Source of the DNA: JAJXWB01 sp964634325
Lineage (GTDB): Bacteria; Pseudomonadota; Alphaproteobacteria; Rhizobiales; Beijerinckiaceae
Assembly (NCBI GenBank): GCA_964634325.1
Contig: CAZWJF010000001.1
Coordinates: 1-64,000, forward strand
Direction of reading: 5' to 3'
Length of the DNA: 64,000 nt
Below are positions 49,365-58,466 of this stretch, in pieces. Numbering within the stretch: position 1 is the first letter of the stretch; each line of letters starts with the position of its first letter. A program made the translations under genes and the position numbers. Under the pieces are notes generated by a model. The model did no database searches, was not told the DNA's origin, and saw only the letters and a program-made list of their open reading frames with translations.

Positions 49365-49452
49365 CGTCATCGCGCCGAGCGAAGCGACGAACCCATCCAT
49401 CCCTGCGAACAGTTTCGACGGATGGATCGCTCCGCTTCGTTCGAGATGACGA
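49365..49452. repeat. Dispersed palindromic repeat element, second copy
   Basis: CGTCATCGCGCCGAGCGAAG at the left and a right arm ending CCGCTTCGTTCGAGATGACG are inverted; the ends match the repeat at 38033-38126. The element fills most of the gap between two dehydrogenase genes. Confidence 0.7.
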
Positions 49453-49467
49453 ACCATGTCTGTGCGT

Positions 49468-50670
49468 TCAAAGACCCAGAATCGCCTTGGCGATGATGTT
49501 CTTCTGAATTTCGTTGGAGCCGCCGTAGATCGACACCTTGCGGTAGTTGAAATAGGCGGGCGCGAGAGGCGACGCCCAGTCGGGGCCGGCCGGCGGCTCG
49601 TTCCAGCCGTGCGCCTCGTCTTCGGCGCGATAGGGCGCGACATAGGGGCCGGCGACTTCGAGCGCCAGTTCGGTAATCGCCTGCTGGATTTCCGAGCCCT
49701 TGATCTTGAGAATCGAAGAAGCCGGGTCCGGCTTGCCTTTTTCTCGAGTGCGCTCGGCGGCGACGACGCGCATCTGCGTCATTTCAAGCGCCTTCAGCTC
49801 GACTTCGAGCGACGCGAGTTTCTCGCGGAAACGCGGATTCTCGATCAGCGATCTGTCGCCGTCCTTCTCGGAAGCGGCGAGTTGCTTGATACGGCGGATG
49901 CGCTCCTTCGAAGCGCCGACGCGAGCGATGCCGACGCGTTCGTTGCCGAGCAGGAATTTGGCGTAGTCCCAGCCCCTGTTCTCCTGCCCGACGAGGTTTT
50001 CGACCGGCACGCGCACGTCGTCGAAAAACACCTCGTTCACTTCGTGCCCGCCGTCGATCGTCTGGATCGGGCGCACGGTGATGCCCTTCGACTTCATGTC
50101 GATGAGCAGGAAGGAGATGCCTTCCTGTTTCTTGGCGCCTGGATCGGTGCGCACGAGCATGAAAATCATGTCGCCGTGCTGGCCGAGCGTCGTCCAGGTC
50201 TTCTGCCCGTTGACGACGTAGAAATCGCCGTCGCGCTTGGCCGTTGTCTTGAGACCCGCGAGGTCGGAACCGGCGCCGGGCTCGGAAAAGCCCTGGCTCC
50301 ACCACGTGTCGAGATTGGCGATCGCCGGCAGGTACTTCTTCTTCTGCTCCTCGGTTCCGAAGGTGTAGATGACGGGACCGACCATGCTGACGCCGAAGGC
50401 GAGCGTCGGCGGCGTGGGAAAGAGCTGCGATTCCTCAAGGTAGATATATTGCTGCGTGGGGCTCCAGCCGGTGCCGCCGTATTTCACCGGCCAATGCGGA
50501 ACGGCCCAACCCTTCTTGTTGAGGATGCGCGTCCAGCGGACGAGATCGTCCTTGCTGGGGTGCAGACCCATCACGAGCTTCTCGTGAATGTCCTTCGGCA
50601 GGTTTTCCTTGAAGAAGGTGCGGACTTCGTCTCGAAAGGCGATTTCCTCGGGCGTGAAACTGAGATCCAT
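49468..50670 (-). CDS. Acyl-CoA dehydrogenase, large-subunit type
   Basis: A 400-residue dehydrogenase starting MDLSFTPEEIAFRDEVRTFF, with GFSEPGAGSDLAGL and VNGQKTWTTLGQHGDM for FAD, a likely catalytic glutamate in LLGNERVGIAR, and a C-terminal SIYGGSNEIQKNIIAKAILGL. It is the catalytic half of the third large/small pair. ATG 50670 follows GAGAGG; the longer frame to 50889 is low quality and lacks a ribosome binding site. The gene is the start of the leftward unit divergent from the second Liv transporter, which suggests a shared substrate. Confidence 0.88.
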   Translation of the reverse strand: MDLSFTPEEIAFRDEVRTFFKENLPKDIHEKLVMGLHPSKDDLVRWTRILNKKGWAVPHWPVKYGGTGWSPTQQYIYLEESQLFPTPPTLAFGVSMVGPVIYTFGTEEQKKKYLPAIANLDTWWSQGFSEPGAGSDLAGLKTTAKRDGDFYVVNGQKTWTTLGQHGDMIFMLVRTDPGAKKQEGISFLLIDMKSKGITVRPIQTIDGGHEVNEVFFDDVRVPVENLVGQENRGWDYAKFLLGNERVGIARVGASKERIRRIKQLAASEKDGDRSLIENPRFREKLASLEVELKALEMTQMRVVAAERTREKGKPDPASSILKIKGSEIQQAITELALEVAGPYVAPYRAEDEAHGWNEPPAGPDWASPLAPAYFNYRKVSIYGGSNEIQKNIIAKAILGL

Positions 50671-51162
50671 ATTCAGCCTCTCTGGTTGAGTTCGTTCGAT
50701 CGGGGAAATGACGGGCGGACGCCCGGCAGCGCCGCCGCTCCGCAGAACGACGCTGCGGCCCGAAACTCTGGTTCGATCTGCGAAACGCCTCGCCGACGGC
50801 GGCGCCGAATTCATTCCTCCGCCCTGGCTGCCGTGGCCTTTCGGCGAGCGGCGCCCGGAAAGGGCCGTTCTCGCGCGAGTGTCCGACAATTTTGCAGCGC
50901 AGTTTGCACTTTATCGTTTGACCGAGACGCTAGTTTGTGATCGATTTCAAGTCAACGAAAACACTGATCAATCGCATACGGATTTCGCAGATGCGAAGCG
51001 AGTTTCGAACTGCGGAATTCGAGATGCGAAACAGGCGCCTGACAGACAAGAGCGCCGACGCGGACTGAGGAAGAGGGTGGAAAGCCAAATGGGTTCAGGC
51101 GTTAGGGCTGGGCGTGGCGCGTCTCGTCGCGTGCGCGGCCGTTTGATTGCGGGAGGCCGTCG
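50671..51162. promoter_or_regulatory. Divergent intergenic region with a perfect palindrome
   Basis: This 492-base gap separates the leftward dehydrogenase genes from the rightward Liv operon. I see no convincing gene in it; a 152-codon frame from 50708 is Arg-rich and lacks a ribosome binding site. TTCGCA (50984-50989) and TGCGAA (50992-50997) are perfect inverted arms around GA, and AGATGCGAA recurs at 51023-51031, so a regulator probably binds here. Positions 50881-50960 are relatively AT-rich and should hold the promoters. Confidence 0.45.
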
Positions 51163-51950
51163 ATGAGCGCGCATGCGACCGGCGGGACGCCATTGCTGGA
51201 AGTGCGCGACGTGGCCGTCAGGTTCGAGGGCATCGTGGCGCTGGACGGCGTGTCGTTCAGTTTGCAAAAGGGGCAGGTGCTCGGTCTGATCGGCCCCAAC
51301 GGGGCCGGCAAGACGACGATGTTCAATTGCCTGAGCCGCCTCTACACGCCGACCTCCGGCGACGTGCTGTTCGAGGGCAAGAGCATTCTCGGCCGGCCCG
51401 CGCACGAGATGGCGGCGATCGGCATAGGCCGCACATTTCAGAACGTGGCGCTGTTTTCGCGGCTGACGGTGCGCGAGAACGTCCTGATCGGCGGGCACTC
51501 GCATACGACGAGCAACTTCTTCAACGATTCGTTGCGGCTGCCGGGTTCGCGCAGCGTCGAGGTCGGTCTCAACGCACGCGCGCAGGAACTGATCGACTAT
51601 CTGGATCTGGGAAGCGTGGCCGATCGTCCGGTCGCCGGTCTGCCGTTCGGCACGCAGAAGCGCGTCGAGCTTGCGCGCGCGCTTGCGGCGACGCCGAAGC
51701 TGCTGCTGCTGGACGAGCCGGCGGGCGGCCTCAATCACGACGAGGTCCATGAGCTTGGTCGTCTCGTCAAGCAGATCCGCGACGATCGCGGCGTGACGGT
51801 CCTGCTGGTCGAGCATCACATGGGCCTGGTCATGTCGATTTCCGACAATGTGGTCGCGCTCAATTTCGGCAAGAAGATCGCCGAAGGCGCGCCGGACGTC
51901 GTGCGCAAGGATCCGGAGTTGATCAGGGCCTATCTCGGCGGAGAAGCCGC

Positions 51951-51954
<4 letters not shown>
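51163..51954 (+). CDS. livG: Branched-chain amino acid-type ABC transporter ATPase LivG
   Basis: A 263-residue ATPase with Walker A GPNGAGKTT (44-52), the LivG-type signature LPFGTQKRVELARAL, Walker B LLLLDEP and VTVLLVEHHM. GGGAGG lies before ATG 51163. It opens a rightward operon of four transporter genes without a binding protein. The transporter is divergent from acyl-CoA dehydrogenases and followed by more CoA genes, so it more likely imports the carboxylic acid substrate of this district than branched-chain amino acids. Confidence 0.9.
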
Positions 51955-52664
<710 letters not shown>

Positions 52665-52675
52665 GAGTTCGCGGT

Positions 52676-53554
52676 ATGGAGCTCTTCACCCAACAGGTTC
52701 TGGCGGGCATTTCGACCGGCGCCATTTACGCATGCATGGCGCTCGCCGTCGTCATGATCTATCAGGCGATCGACCATCTGAATTTCGCCCAAGGCGAAAT
52801 GGCGATGTTTTCGACCTTTATCGCTTGGCAGTTGATGGAAATGGGGCTGCCCTACTGGCTCGCCTTCATCCTCACTGTCGTGATTTCGTTCATCGGCGGC
52901 GTCGCCATCGAGCGAATCGTCTTCAAGCCGATCGAGCATGCTCCCGTGCTCAGTCATGTCGTCATTTTCATCGCGCTGTATTCGGTCATCAATTCGATGG
53001 CTGGCTTCATCTGGGACTTCACGGTCAAGAGCTTTCCTTCGCCGTTCGGTTCGTCGCCGCTGTTTGGCTCGAGCCTGATCTCGGCGCATCAGGGCGGCAT
53101 GGTGGCGGTGACGCTCGGTCTCCTTCTGCTGCTCTACCTGTTCTTCAGTTACACGAGCGTCGGCCTCGCCATGCGCGCGGCGGCGGCCAATCCGGCGTCG
53201 GCCCGGCTCGTCGGCATCCGCGTGTCGTGGATGACGGCGCTGGGGTGGGGCATGGCGGCCGCGCTCGGGTCGATCGGCGGCATGCTGATCGCTCCGGTCG
53301 TGTTTCTCGAACCGAACATGATGATCTCGATCCTGCTCTATGGATTCGCCGGCGCCGTGCTCGGCGGATTGACGAGCCCGGGCGGCGCCGTCCTCGGCGG
53401 CTTCTCTGTCGGCGTGATCGAAAATCTCGCAGGCACCTACATCCCCGTCATCGGCGCCGAACTCAAGCTGCCGATCGCGCTGGTCGTGATCGTCGTGGTG
53501 CTGGTCTTCAAACCCGCGGGCCTGTTCGGCCGCGTCGTCGTCTCGCGAGTCTGA
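52676..53554 (+). CDS. livH: Branched-chain amino acid-type ABC transporter permease LivH
   Basis: A 292-residue permease with about eight transmembrane helices, landmarks ISTGAIYACMALAVVMIYQAID, HLNFAQGEMAMFSTF and GLTSPGGAVLGGFSVGVIENLAG. It forms half of the channel with LivM, whose gene starts one base after its stop. Here the two permeases are separate genes, unlike the fused protein of the first Liv system at 10192-12069. AGGAG lies upstream of ATG 52676. Confidence 0.9.
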   Translation: MELFTQQVLAGISTGAIYACMALAVVMIYQAIDHLNFAQGEMAMFSTFIAWQLMEMGLPYWLAFILTVVISFIGGVAIERIVFKPIEHAPVLSHVVIFIALYSVINSMAGFIWDFTVKSFPSPFGSSPLFGSSLISAHQGGMVAVTLGLLLLLYLFFSYTSVGLAMRAAAANPASARLVGIRVSWMTALGWGMAAALGSIGGMLIAPVVFLEPNMMISILLYGFAGAVLGGLTSPGGAVLGGFSVGVIENLAGTYIPVIGAELKLPIALVVIVVVLVFKPAGLFGRVVVSRV

Positions 53555-53555
53555 C

Positions 53556-54611
53556 ATGTCGGCACACGAAGAAACCGTCGTCCATCACGACATCGGGGAG
53601 TCGCCGGAAGGCGAGAACCGCGCCATCGCGCGTCCTGCCGCGCCTGCCACGGGTTCGACCTCCAAGGCGCGCTTGTTTGTTTTTCTGGCGATCCTCGCGC
53701 TCGCGCTTGTTCTTCCGGCCCTTCTGAAGAACTTCGTCGTATTTCAGCTCACGCAGACGATGGTCTACGCGATCGCCATCCTCGGGCTGAATCTGCTGAC
53801 CGGCTTCAACGGCCAGTTCTCGCTGGGCCATTCGGCTTTCTACGCGGTCGGCGCCTATACGGCGGCGATCATGATGGAGCAGTTGGGCGTGGGATATGTG
53901 TGGACGCTCCCGGTGGCCGGAATCGTATGTTTCGTGCTCGGCTTCCTGTTCGGACTGCCGGCCTTGAAACTCGAGGGCGTCTATCTGGCGCTCGCGACAT
54001 TCGCGCTTGCGGCGGCGACGCCGCAAATTCTGAAACTCTCGCCGCTGGAGCACTGGACCGGCGGCGTGCAGGGCATCGTCATCACCAAACCGGATGCGCC
54101 GTTCGGGTTGCCGCTCAATCAGGATCAGTGGCTCTACTATTTCACTCTGATCGTCGGCGTCATCCTGTATCTGGCCGCGTCCAATCTGGTGAAGAGCCGG
54201 ACGGGCCGCGCGCTGATGGCGATCCGCGACAATCCGATTGCGGCGCGCTCCATGGGCGTCAACACGTCGCTCTACAAGGCGAGCGCCTTCGGGCTGTCGG
54301 CCTTCTACACGGGCGTGGCCGGCGCGCTCGGCGCCATCATCGTGCAATTCGTGGCGCCGGACAGCTTCACGCTGACCTTGTCGATTGGCTTCCTGGTCGG
54401 ACTGGTCGTCGGCGGCGTCGGCTGGTTGCCGGGCGCGCTGTTCGGCGGAGCGTTCCTGCTGTTTGTCCCCAACATTGCAGAAGGCGTCTCCAAGGGCCTT
54501 TCCGGCGCAGTCTACGGCCTGTTGCTCATCCTGCTCATTTACGTGATGCCGTCGGGGCTTGCCGGTTTTCTGCAAATGATCGTCGGGCGCGCCCGGAGCG
54601 CGACGAAGTAA
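53556..54611 (+). CDS. livM: Branched-chain amino acid-type ABC transporter permease LivM
   Basis: A 351-residue permease with a polar N-terminal tail of about 40 residues (MSAHEETVVHHDIGESPEG) before the first helix, then the LivM motif LTGFNGQFSLGHSAFYAVGAYTAA, RDNPIAARSMGVN and GGVGWLPGALFGGAF. The tail is longer than in most LivM proteins. It ends the transporter operon, which a good Rho-independent terminator follows. The substrate-binding protein gene is not in this operon. Confidence 0.9.
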   Translation: MSAHEETVVHHDIGESPEGENRAIARPAAPATGSTSKARLFVFLAILALALVLPALLKNFVVFQLTQTMVYAIAILGLNLLTGFNGQFSLGHSAFYAVGAYTAAIMMEQLGVGYVWTLPVAGIVCFVLGFLFGLPALKLEGVYLALATFALAAATPQILKLSPLEHWTGGVQGIVITKPDAPFGLPLNQDQWLYYFTLIVGVILYLAASNLVKSRTGRALMAIRDNPIAARSMGVNTSLYKASAFGLSAFYTGVAGALGAIIVQFVAPDSFTLTLSIGFLVGLVVGGVGWLPGALFGGAFLLFVPNIAEGVSKGLSGAVYGLLLILLIYVMPSGLAGFLQMIVGRARSATK

Positions 54612-54633
54612 GCTGCTTCGCGCGAATGGAATA

Positions 54634-54660
54634 AGGGCGGCGTGCTTGCGCCGCCTTTTT
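54634..54660 (+). terminator. Rho-independent terminator of the second Liv operon
   Basis: GGCGGCG (54636-54642) and CGCCGCC (54649-54655) pair around a TGCTTG loop and are followed by TTTTT, about 25 bases after the livM stop. Confidence 0.85.
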
Positions 54661-54704
54661 CATTGCGTCACTCTTCATGCAAAGTCGACCGCGGGAGCCG
54701 TCAA

Positions 54705-55775
54705 ATGAGCCGCACCTATCGCATCGCCGTGATTCCGGGCGACGGCATCGGCAAGGAAACGACGCCCGAGGGCGTGCGCGTGCTCGAACAGGCCGCAAAG
54801 AAGTTCGGGTTCGGACTCGAACAGGACTGGTTCGATTTTTCGAGCTACGATTACTACGCCAAGCACGGCAAGATGCTGCCGGACGACTGGAAGGAGAAGA
54901 TCGGCAAGCATGACGCCATCTTCTTCGGCGCCGTCGGCTGGCCCGAGAAAATTCCCGATCATGTTTCGCTATGGGGCTCGCTGCTGCTGTTTCGGCGCGA
55001 GTTCGACCAATTCGTGAATCTTCGACCGGTCAAGCTGATGCCTGGCGTGCCGTCGCCGCTGGCCAATCGGAAGCCCGGCGAAATCGACTTCTTCGTTGTC
55101 CGCGAAAATACGGAGGGCGAATATTCCTCGATCGGAGGCCGGATGTTCGCTGGCACGGAACGCGAGTTCGTCGTGCAGGAGACCGTCATGACGCGCACTG
55201 GCGTCGACCGCATTCTGAAATTCGCCTTCGATCTCGCGCAACGGCGTCCGAAAAAACATCTGACATCGGCCACCAAGTCCAACGGCATTTCGATCACAAT
55301 GCCGTACTGGGACGAGCGCGTGGAGGCGATGGCGAAGGCCTATCCGAACGTGAAGTGGGACAAGTATCACATCGACATCCTGACGGCGCATTTCGTGCTG
55401 CATCCAGACTGGTTCGATGTGGTCGTGGCCTCCAATCTGTTCGGCGACATTCTTTCCGATCTGGGCCCGGCCTGCACGGGTACGATCGGCATAGCGCCGT
55501 CGGGAAACATCAACCCCGACGGCGATTTCCCGTCGCTGTTCGAACCCGTGCACGGATCTGCGCCCGACATTGCAGGGCAGGGGATCGCCAACCCCATCGG
55601 CCAGATTTGGTCGGGCGCGATGATGCTCGATCATCTCGGCGAGCGGGAGGCGGCGGCTGACATCGTGTCGGCGATCGAACGGACGCTGGCCGAACGCACG
55701 CTGCGCACACGGGATCTCGGCGGCAATGCCGATACGACCGCCTGCGGCAAGGCGATCGCGGAGGCCTTGGGTTGA
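54705..55775 (+). CDS. Tartrate/D-malate dehydrogenase-type enzyme (isocitrate/isopropylmalate family)
   Basis: A 356-residue beta-decarboxylating dehydrogenase of the TtuC/DmlA group: VIPGDGIGKETTPEG (N-terminal), FVNLRPVKLMPGVPSPL, VVRENTEGEYSSIGGR with the family's substrate-binding residues, a Lys in ATKSNGI, and ASNLFGDILSDLG with metal-binding aspartates. It oxidises a 2-hydroxy acid, such as tartrate, D-malate or isopropylmalate, with NAD and a divalent metal. FxxLRPV in place of other sequences points to tartrate or malate rather than leucine synthesis. ATG 54705 has GGGAG upstream. Confidence 0.88.
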   Translation: MSRTYRIAVIPGDGIGKETTPEGVRVLEQAAKKFGFGLEQDWFDFSSYDYYAKHGKMLPDDWKEKIGKHDAIFFGAVGWPEKIPDHVSLWGSLLLFRREFDQFVNLRPVKLMPGVPSPLANRKPGEIDFFVVRENTEGEYSSIGGRMFAGTEREFVVQETVMTRTGVDRILKFAFDLAQRRPKKHLTSATKSNGISITMPYWDERVEAMAKAYPNVKWDKYHIDILTAHFVLHPDWFDVVVASNLFGDILSDLGPACTGTIGIAPSGNINPDGDFPSLFEPVHGSAPDIAGQGIANPIGQIWSGAMMLDHLGEREAAADIVSAIERTLAERTLRTRDLGGNADTTACGKAIAEALG

Positions 55776-55808
55776 ACGTCGACCCGACCGAACCGGCGGC
55801 GTGGTCGC

Positions 55809-56243
55809 TTATTTCTCGCGCGGCGTATCAAATTCGTCGTAGGAAACCGAGAGTTCTCTCTTTCCGGTCACGTCGACATAGATGATCACGCCGCGGTTCG
55901 CATCGACGAAAGCATAGGAATGCCAGCCGTTCGCCTCGGCCATGCGCGCGTTGAGTTTGTTGTAATAGGCGTCGTTGACCCCGACGATAGGATCGCCGGG
56001 CAGAGCGACCGTAAAGATCGGATAGACGCCGCCGTTGCACAATTCGACCTTGTCGATTCCGACGCGCGCGCTCTCCATGACCTTGCGGGTCGGATGCGAC
56101 CAGGCTTTCAATTCAAGCGCGCGGCAATCCTTGGCCCGTTCCCGATAAAGCGACGTCCGGTCGAGCGGCTCGGCCTGGAGCGTCGTGGCGGACAGACCCA
56201 GCAGCAGGATGGCCGAAAGCGACGACAAGATATTGCGCGTCAT
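55809..56243 (-). CDS. Hypothetical secreted protein, 144 aa
   Basis: A small exported protein with a clear signal peptide (MTRNILSSLSAILLLGLSATTLQA, cleavage near residue 24) and a mature part of 120 residues with two cysteines (KDCRAL and ELCNGG). It should be periplasmic and may form a disulfide. I do not recognise the family. GAGG six bases before ATG 56243 supports the start; a longer frame to 56300 only adds basic residues. It is convergent with the tartrate-dehydrogenase-type gene. Confidence 0.7.
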   Translation of the reverse strand: MTRNILSSLSAILLLGLSATTLQAEPLDRTSLYRERAKDCRALELKAWSHPTRKVMESARVGIDKVELCNGGVYPIFTVALPGDPIVGVNDAYYNKLNARMAEANGWHSYAFVDANRGVIIYVDVTGKRELSVSYDEFDTPREK

Positions 56244-56450
56244 GACGAACCTCGCGCGGCGTGATGATACTCTCAATAGTTTATAGCGCTCGCGAACCAT
56301 TCGATGTGCGTTGGCGCAAGTCCCGGCGCCTGGTGGAAATGCCGGGTCGGCCCGGAGATCGCCGACGTCTTCCGCAACAGCTCGTCATCCATGCGACAAT
56401 GTAGTTTGCGCCTGCGGTTCATGCGGGGCAATGTGCGCGCGGAGACGAGT

Positions 56451-57230
56451 ATGAGCGAAAATCTTCACGTCGATATTCACGAGGGCGTCGCGGAGGTGAC
56501 GCTGAACCGGCCGCGTCAGCGCAACGCACTGACTTTTTCGATGTACGTGCGGTTGCTCGGATTCTGCGAGAAGGCGGCGCGCGACGGCGACCTGCGCGCG
56601 GTCCTGATTACGGGCGCGGGCGACAAGGCCTTTGCGGCGGGCACCGACATCGCCGAATTCCATACGGTGAGGACAGCAGAGGACGGGCTCGCCTACGAGG
56701 CCAAAATCGAACGCGTTCTTTCGGCGTTGGAGACCCTGCCGGTTCCGACCATCGCAGCCATCGCGGGCGCTTGCACGGGCGGCGGCGCAGCGATCGCGGC
56801 TTGTTGCGATCTGCGGATCGCCACGCGGTCCCTGAAATTCGGTTTCCCCATTGCTCGTACGCTCGGCAACTGCCTGTCCGTCGCCAATTACGCGCGGCTC
56901 GCCCATCTGATCGGACCTGCGCGCGTGAAGGACCTGTTCTTCACCGCGCGATTGATGGAGGCGGACGAGGCGCTTTCCTGCGGCGTCCTCAACGAAATCG
57001 TGGACGATCATGAAACGCTGATGCGCCGCGCGCGGGATCTCGCTGCGACAGTCGCAGGCCACGCGCCGCTCACGCTGCGCGCCACCAAGGAAGCTCTGCG
57101 CCGCATCAGCGCGGCGCAGACGCTGCCGCCTGACGACGACCTGGTTGGTCTGTGCTACGGCTCGAAGGATTTTCGCGAGGGGATCGACTCGTTTCTTGCG
57201 AAACGTCCGCCGCAATGGAAGGGCGAGTGA
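56451..57230 (+). CDS. Enoyl-CoA hydratase/isomerase family protein
   Basis: A 259-residue crotonase-fold protein with LNRPRQRNAL, the CoA oxyanion loop FAAGTDIAEF (61-70), the second loop ACTGGGAAIAACCDLRI (107-123) and the C-terminal helix. As with the crotonase at 37230, the usual glutamate after GGG is replaced, here by Ala, and the second glutamate is not in place, so simple hydratase activity is doubtful. ATG 56451 has GGAGACGAG upstream. The CoA-transferase gene follows 31 bases later, so a CoA-ester reaction is expected. Confidence 0.85.
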   Translation: MSENLHVDIHEGVAEVTLNRPRQRNALTFSMYVRLLGFCEKAARDGDLRAVLITGAGDKAFAAGTDIAEFHTVRTAEDGLAYEAKIERVLSALETLPVPTIAAIAGACTGGGAAIAACCDLRIATRSLKFGFPIARTLGNCLSVANYARLAHLIGPARVKDLFFTARLMEADEALSCGVLNEIVDDHETLMRRARDLAATVAGHAPLTLRATKEALRRISAAQTLPPDDDLVGLCYGSKDFREGIDSFLAKRPPQWKGE

Positions 57231-57261
57231 TCCCGATGATCGAAGACGGACCGGCTGCGCA

Positions 57262-58458
57262 ATGAACCGACTGTTCGACGGCCTCAGGGTGCTCGATTGC
57301 GCGAGCTTTATCGCTGCGCCTGCGGCCGCCACCGTGCTTTCCGATTTCGGCGCCGACGTCATCAAGATCGAACCGCCGACCGGCGACGCCTATCGGCAGA
57401 CCGGTCTTGCGCCCGGGCAGCCGGCGACCGAGCACAATTTTCCGTGGATCGTGGACGCGCGCAACAAGCGCAGCCTCGCCGTCGATCTGGCGAGCGCTGA
57501 CGGAAGGGAAATCCTGCGGCGCCTCGTCGCCGGCGCCGACGTCTTCATCACCAATTATCCCGCGCGTGTGCGCGAAAAGCTCGGCTTCAATTTCTCAGCG
57601 CTCGAGAAGCTCAACACACGTCTGATCTATGCGTCGTTTTCCGGCTACGGCGACAACGGCCCGGAGGCGGACAAGCCAGGTTTCGATACGACGGCATGGT
57701 GGGCGCGTTCGGGCATGATGGACGCGGTGCGCGCGGCGGGCGCCCCGCCTGCGCGCTCGACAGGCGGCATGGGCGATCATCCCTCATCGCTCGCCGTGCT
57801 CTCGGGAATATTGATGGCGCTCTATCGGCGTGAAAAGACTGGACGGGGCGCGGAAGTCACCTCGTCGCTGATCGCCAACGGCGTCTGGGCGAACGCCTTT
57901 CTCGTGCAAGCGGCCCTGTGCGGCGCGGTCTTTCCCGAACGCAAGCCGCGCGAGCATGCGAGCAATGCGCTGGCGACTTTCTACCAGTGTCGCGACGGCG
58001 AATGGCTGATCCTGTCGATCCACAACGAGGAAAGACTCTGGCCCGAGCTTGTCGCTTGTGTCGAACGGCCGGAGCTTGCAGGCGATCCGCGCTTTCTGAC
58101 GAAGCCCGACCGGCTTGTCCATGCGCGCGCGCTGATCGACGAACTGGACGCCGCATTCGCTGCGCGCGATCGCGACGACTGGCGCCGCAGGCTCAACGCG
58201 CGCGGCATATTGTTCGAGGTCGTCGCGCCGGTGACGGACGTGCCGACTGACCGCCAGGCGCTCGAAAACGACATTCTCGTGCCGTTCTCCGACAGTGAAC
58301 TGAAGACGGTCAATTCGCCGTTCTGGATCAGCGGCGAAACGAAGGTTCGTCCACGTATGGCGCCCGAAATCGGCCAGCATACGGACGAGGTGCTGCGCGA
58401 AATCGGATACGGCGCCGACGACATCGCGCGGTTTCGCGCGGTCGGGGCGGTTGTTTAG
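57262..58458 (+). CDS. Family III CoA-transferase (CaiB/BaiF type)
   Basis: A 398-residue CoA-transferase with FDGLRVLDCASFIAAPAAATVL, GADVIKIEPPTGD (31-43), WIVDARNKRSLAVDLA, and the catalytic aspartate Asp172 in GMGDHPSSLAVLSG. It moves CoA from one acid to another through a glutamyl- or aspartyl-type anhydride intermediate, providing activation without ATP. It may serve as an alternative entry step to the ligase at 45788. ATG 57262 is the start that fits the family. It overlaps nothing and converges with the quinone oxidoreductase gene after eight bases. Confidence 0.9.
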   Translation: MNRLFDGLRVLDCASFIAAPAAATVLSDFGADVIKIEPPTGDAYRQTGLAPGQPATEHNFPWIVDARNKRSLAVDLASADGREILRRLVAGADVFITNYPARVREKLGFNFSALEKLNTRLIYASFSGYGDNGPEADKPGFDTTAWWARSGMMDAVRAAGAPPARSTGGMGDHPSSLAVLSGILMALYRREKTGRGAEVTSSLIANGVWANAFLVQAALCGAVFPERKPREHASNALATFYQCRDGEWLILSIHNEERLWPELVACVERPELAGDPRFLTKPDRLVHARALIDELDAAFAARDRDDWRRRLNARGILFEVVAPVTDVPTDRQALENDILVPFSDSELKTVNSPFWISGETKVRPRMAPEIGQHTDEVLREIGYGADDIARFRAVGAVV

Positions 58459-58466
58459 CGTGGGAT

